A stretch of 8,729 bases of DNA from an uncultured cyanobacterium (GTDB taxonomy: Bacteria; Cyanobacteriota; Cyanobacteriia; PCC-6307; Cyanobiaceae). The number at the start of each line of letters is the position of its first letter. The first letter of the stretch is position 1. The position numbers and the translations under genes were made by a program. Under the pieces are notes generated by a model, which did no database searches, was not told the origin of the DNA, and saw only the letters and a list, made by a program, of their open reading frames with translations. Of the stretch, positions 6,323 through 8,729 are shown one piece after another. Location of the stretch: NCBI GenBank assembly GCA_903921295.1, contig CAIXOZ010000146.1, positions 1 to 8,729 of the forward strand, written 5' to 3'.

Positions 6323-7262
6323 GGCTGCCGGCCCAGCGCAGCTTGCGCGTGAGGGTGCGGTAATAGGAGGGGGCCTGCTCAAGCTCCACCAGCAGGCAAT
6401 CGTGGGGGGAGCGCTGGATCACGCAGCGATCACCGGCCTCCAGCACGGTGGCATGGGCGCCATCGTTCCAGAGTTTCACCGCCCGGCTGCCTTCGCCGAG
6501 CGGCCAGATGCTCAGGCGTGAACGCGGCGGCACAACGATGGCGCGACTGGAGAGGCTCATCGGGCAGATCGGATTGACGACGATCGCCTCGATGCCTGGA
6601 TGGAGGATCGGACCGCCGGCAGCCATCGCGTAGCCGGTGGAACCGGTGGGGGTGGCGATGATCAGGCCATCGCCCCGGTATTGATCCACCACTTCTCCGT
6701 CGATCTCGAGCTCCAGCAGACAGGTGGGCGAGACGTCGTCGGAGGTGGGGCGGAAATAGAAATCGTTCAGGGCGGAATGGAGATCGGCTTCGGCACCGCT
6801 GCCGAGCAGGCTCTCCGGCAGGCCATCCCCCTTGTCGACGCCGGCCTGAAGCATCATGCGCCGCTCCAGGGCGTAGCGGTCCTCGCGCAGGCGCTGCCAG
6901 AGGCTCTCGGAGCCTTCGCCCGCCGCGGCCGGATCGGGGCTGGCCTGAAGCCGCAGGAAGCTGCGCTCGTGGGTGAGGAAGCCGAGGTGGCCGCCGATGT
7001 TGAAGCAGAGAATCGGCACCTTGAACGGTGCCAGGTGGCGGGCGGCGCCGAGCACGGTGCCATCGCCGCCAAGCACGATCGCCAGGTCGGGCAGGTCGCT
7101 CTCGCAGGCGAGCAGGCCTGGATAGGGATCGGCCCTGAGGCCACTGGTGGCCACGGTGACCGCCACCCCCTGAGACTGGAGCTCCTCGGCGCAGAGCTGG
7201 GCCGCATGTCGGGCAGCCGCGCTGTCGGCCCGGACGATCAGCCAGACACGATCGAGTTGCAT
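6294..7262 (-). CDS. nadK: NAD kinase (NADK)
   Basis: Phosphorylates NAD+ to NADP+ with ATP in the cytoplasm, setting the pool of the photosystem I electron acceptor. The 322-residue product shows the family motifs in order: GGDG (65-68) of the catalytic domain, FNIGGHLGFLT (87-97), ALNDFYF (164-170) at the place of the usual NE signature, and the glycine-rich block DGLIIATPTGSTGYAMAAGG (198-217) that contacts NAD and completes the active site. Residues 101-163 are longer and more variable than in E. coli NadK, which accounts for the larger size. The sequence style looks like the cyanobacterial group represented by Synechocystis slr0400. ATG 7262 has GAGG about ten bases upstream. It lies 32 bases after ndhE on the same strand and is probably transcribed with the ndh operon. 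Its stop overlaps a candidate small + strand ORF. Confidence 0.95.
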   Translation of the reverse strand: MQLDRVWLIVRADSAAARHAAQLCAEELQSQGVAVTVATSGLRADPYPGLLACESDLPDLAIVLGGDGTVLGAARHLAPFKVPILCFNIGGHLGFLTHERSFLRLQASPDPAAAGEGSESLWQRLREDRYALERRMMLQAGVDKGDGLPESLLGSGAEADLHSALNDFYFRPTSDDVSPTCLLELEIDGEVVDQYRGDGLIIATPTGSTGYAMAAGGPILHPGIEAIVVNPICPMSLSSRAIVVPPRSRLSIWPLGEGSRAVKLWNDGAHATVLEAGDRCVIQRSPHDCLLVELEQAPSYYRTLTRKLRWAGSLTDAEPSMN

Positions 7263-7279
7263 CGCACCATGACCTCGCA

Positions 7280-7288
7280 GGGGGGGGG
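7280..7288. repeat. G9/C9 homopolymer between ndhE and nadK
   Basis: Nine consecutive G on the + strand, read as C9 in the ndh transcript, occupy the short ndhE-nadK spacer just upstream of the nadK ribosome-site region. Such runs are prone to length change by slippage; here it would alter spacing and not a reading frame. Confidence 0.8.
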
Positions 7289-7294
7289 CCGGCT

Positions 7295-7624
7295 CTACCA
7301 GCGCAGCAGGTTGAAACGCTCCATGTCGACCGTTTCGCGGTTGCGGTAAAGGGAGAGCAGGATCGCCAGGCCCACAGCGGCTTCAGCCGCCGCCACCGTG
7401 ATCACGAAGATCGTGAACACCTGACCGCGGATCAACTGACCATCGAGGTAGTTGGAGAAGGCCATCAGGTTGATGTTGACACCATTGAGCATCAGTTCGA
7501 TGCTCATCAGCACACGCACGGCGTTGCGACTGTTGATCAGGCCCCAGACGCCGGTGCAGAACAACACAGCGGCCAGCACAAGGTAGGCCTGAAGGGGAAC
7601 GGACTCGGTCATCGGAATGGTCAT
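7295..7624 (-). CDS. ndhE: NAD(P)H-quinone oxidoreductase subunit 4L (NdhE)
   Basis: Small membrane subunit of the NDH-1 proton-pumping arm, equivalent to NuoK/ND4L. The 109 residues form three hydrophobic helices (about 12-30, 35-56, 70-91). The two membrane glutamates needed for proton transfer are visible as Glu43 in MSIELMLNGVNIN and Glu81 in AAAEAAVGLAIL, corresponding to Glu36 and Glu72 of E. coli NuoK. ATG 7624 overlaps the ndhG stop as ATGA, which supports this start and translational coupling; ATG 7612 (giving MTESVPLQ) is an alternative four residues shorter and closer to the usual N-terminus. It is the last ndh gene of this operon segment and is followed by nadK. Confidence 0.97.
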   Translation of the reverse strand: MTIPMTESVPLQAYLVLAAVLFCTGVWGLINSRNAVRVLMSIELMLNGVNINLMAFSNYLDGQLIRGQVFTIFVITVAAAEAAVGLAILLSLYRNRETVDMERFNLLRW

Positions 7625-8220
7625 CGGGTCTTTTCGAGCAGCAGGGGAGTGCGAGCCTTCTCGATCAGGCCCTGATCAGCCGGTTCGCCGGTGATCACAT
7701 CGCTGTTGAACACATCACGACGAGCGAGAACAATCGCACCGATCATCGCCATCAGCAACAGTACCGACGCGAGCTCAAACGGCAGCAGGTAATCGCTGAA
7801 CAGGTGCTCACCGATCCTGGCCGTGGCCTCTTCACCCACGGGCAGCGGACCAGGCAGCGCCCAGGGGGTGGTGATCGCCACCCGCAGCAGCAACAGGAAC
7901 AGGCCGATGCAGACCGCGCCGGAAAGCACCCGCCGCAGCGCCAGACCGGGGATCTCCGCCAGGGTCTCCTTCTTATTGACGAGCATGATCGCGAACAGGA
8001 TCAGCACGTTCACGGCGCCCACGTAGATCAGCACCTGGGCGGCAGCCACAAAGCTGGCGTTCAGCAACAGGTAGAGACCGGCCACCGACATGAACACCCC
8101 GCCCAGGAGGAAGGCGGAATAAACGATGTTCGGCAGCAGCACCACCCCGAGGGCGCCGAGCACGAGGGTGACCGAAAGAACAGCGAAACAGATCTGCTGG
8201 GTCGTGGAGGCGATCGTCAT
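7621..8220 (-). CDS. ndhG: NAD(P)H-quinone oxidoreductase subunit 6 (NdhG)
   Basis: Membrane subunit of NDH-1, equivalent to NuoJ/ND6, with five hydrophobic helices and a polar C-terminal tail. The third helix carries the conserved QVLIYVGAVNVLILFAIML stretch (about residues 62-80), including the Tyr and Gly associated with the pi-bulge of complex I ND6. Near the end, FELASVLLLMAMIGAIVLAR is the typical last helix. Length of 199 residues is normal. The start is either ATG 8220, sharing one base with the ndhI stop (TGATG), or GTG 8223, overlapping it by four (GTGA); ATG is preferred. The 3' end overlaps the ndhE start by four bases. Both junctions indicate tight translational coupling within the ndhI-G-E operon. 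Confidence 0.96.
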   Translation of the reverse strand: MTIASTTQQICFAVLSVTLVLGALGVVLLPNIVYSAFLLGGVFMSVAGLYLLLNASFVAAAQVLIYVGAVNVLILFAIMLVNKKETLAEIPGLALRRVLSGAVCIGLFLLLLRVAITTPWALPGPLPVGEEATARIGEHLFSDYLLPFELASVLLLMAMIGAIVLARRDVFNSDVITGEPADQGLIEKARTPLLLEKTR

Positions 8221-8729
8221 CACTGGGCGGCTCCTTGATCGGCAGCGGACTCTGGGGCAGCGCTTCCCTGCAGGCCAGCCAGCACCTGGTCGGGACGCTG
8301 GCCGGCCCGGGGGCGGCGGGGATCAACCCCATGGGGGTCCATCTCTCCCTTGGGAAGGTAGGCCAGCTCCCGCAGGGGCAGCACCGAAGGATCGGTGGTG
8401 ACGCTGGTGGGCAGGCGCCCGAGGGCGATGTTGTCGTAGTTGAGGCTGTGGCGGTCGAAGGCCGCCAGCTCGTATTCCTCGGTCATCGACAGGCAGTTGG
8501 TGGGGCAGTACTCCACGCAATTGCCGCAAAAGATGCACACCCCGAAATCGATCGAGTAATTGCGCAGCTCTTTCTTCTTGGTGGCCTTGTTCATCACCCA
8601 ATCGACCACTGGCAGGTTGATCGGACAGACCCGCACACACACCTCACAGGCGATGCACTTGTCGAATTCGTAGTGAATACGGCCGCGATAACGCTCCGAA
8701 GGGATCAGCTTCTCGTAGGGATACTGGAC
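8220..8729 (-). CDS. ndhI: NAD(P)H-quinone oxidoreductase subunit I (NdhI), 5' end outside window
   Basis: Peripheral iron-sulfur subunit of NDH-1 (NuoI type), which passes electrons through two [4Fe-4S] clusters toward plastoquinone. The frame runs open to the right edge and continues the conserved YPYEKLIPSERYRGR start of the ferredoxin-like part, so the first few dozen N-terminal residues lie outside. Two cluster motifs are intact: CIACEVCVRVCP and, about 28 residues later, CIFCGNCVEYCP, each CxxCxxCxxxCP. The GTG at 8642 lies between the second and third Cys of the first motif, so it is not a true start. About 169 residues are visible. The C-terminal ~35 (from about DPHGVDPRRP) are Ala/Gln/Pro-rich and probably not conserved. 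ndhA is expected just beyond the edge by the conserved ndhA-I-G-E order. Confidence 0.97.
   Translation of the reverse strand, partial: VQYPYEKLIPSERYRGRIHYEFDKCIACEVCVRVCPINLPVVDWVMNKATKKKELRNYSIDFGVCIFCGNCVEYCPTNCLSMTEEYELAAFDRHSLNYDNIALGRLPTSVTTDPSVLPLRELAYLPKGEMDPHGVDPRRPRAGQRPDQVLAGLQGSAAPESAADQGAAQ

Noticed and set aside
1..8729. Search for defence systems, phage, insertion sequences, CRISPR repeats and tRNA genes
   Set aside because: Nearly every base belongs to a housekeeping gene in a plausible cyanobacterial order; no transposase, terminal repeats, spaced repeats or tRNA-like cloverleaf was seen.

Overview
The window is an ordinary, compact stretch of a cyanobacterial chromosome, and the high GC content with gene content resembling marine/freshwater picocyanobacteria points to the alpha-cyanobacterial Synechococcus/Cyanobium group. 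The diagnostic genes are four subunits of the photosynthetic/respiratory NDH-1 complex (ndhD, ndhI, ndhG, ndhE), a PedR/Ssl0564-type small LuxR regulator and a cyanobacterial-type NAD kinase. Species assignment is inference; no search could be run.

Left part (1-4058, all + strand): the 3' portion of ndhD (its start lies outside the window), then a small two-helix LapA/DUF1049-type membrane protein, then the kleisin scpA of the Smc chromosome-segregation complex, then an NDP-sugar pyrophosphorylase with a left-handed beta-helix tail. A GC-rich hairpin follows scpA directly, and two mutually exclusive hairpins sit between the convergent sugar-nucleotide gene and metF.

Middle (4148-5484): metF (- strand, TTG start) and the small redox-type LuxR regulator (+ strand) diverge from a 164-bp intergenic region. 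The regulator carries the helix-turn-helix and a short cysteine-containing tail.

Right part (5539-8729, mainly - strand): a CYTH/triphosphate-tunnel protein, NAD kinase, and the ndhE, ndhG, ndhI end of the ndhA-I-G-E operon (ndhA is presumed to lie beyond the right edge). ndhI-ndhG-ndhE are translationally coupled through overlapping stop/start codons, and nadK follows 32 bases after ndhE, so it is probably cotranscribed. A 79-codon + strand ORF fills the 236-base gap between the CYTH gene and nadK and may be a real small gene.

Functionally, much of the window concerns pyridine-nucleotide and quinone redox: NDH-1 subunits for cyclic and respiratory electron flow, NAD kinase making NADP+ (the acceptor of photosystem I), a probable redox-responsive regulator, and a folate-cycle reductase. 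I see no mobile element, CRISPR array, tRNA, rRNA, or clear new system. The most useful leads are the candidate small ORF, the regulator's cysteine tail and the unusual intergenic structures.
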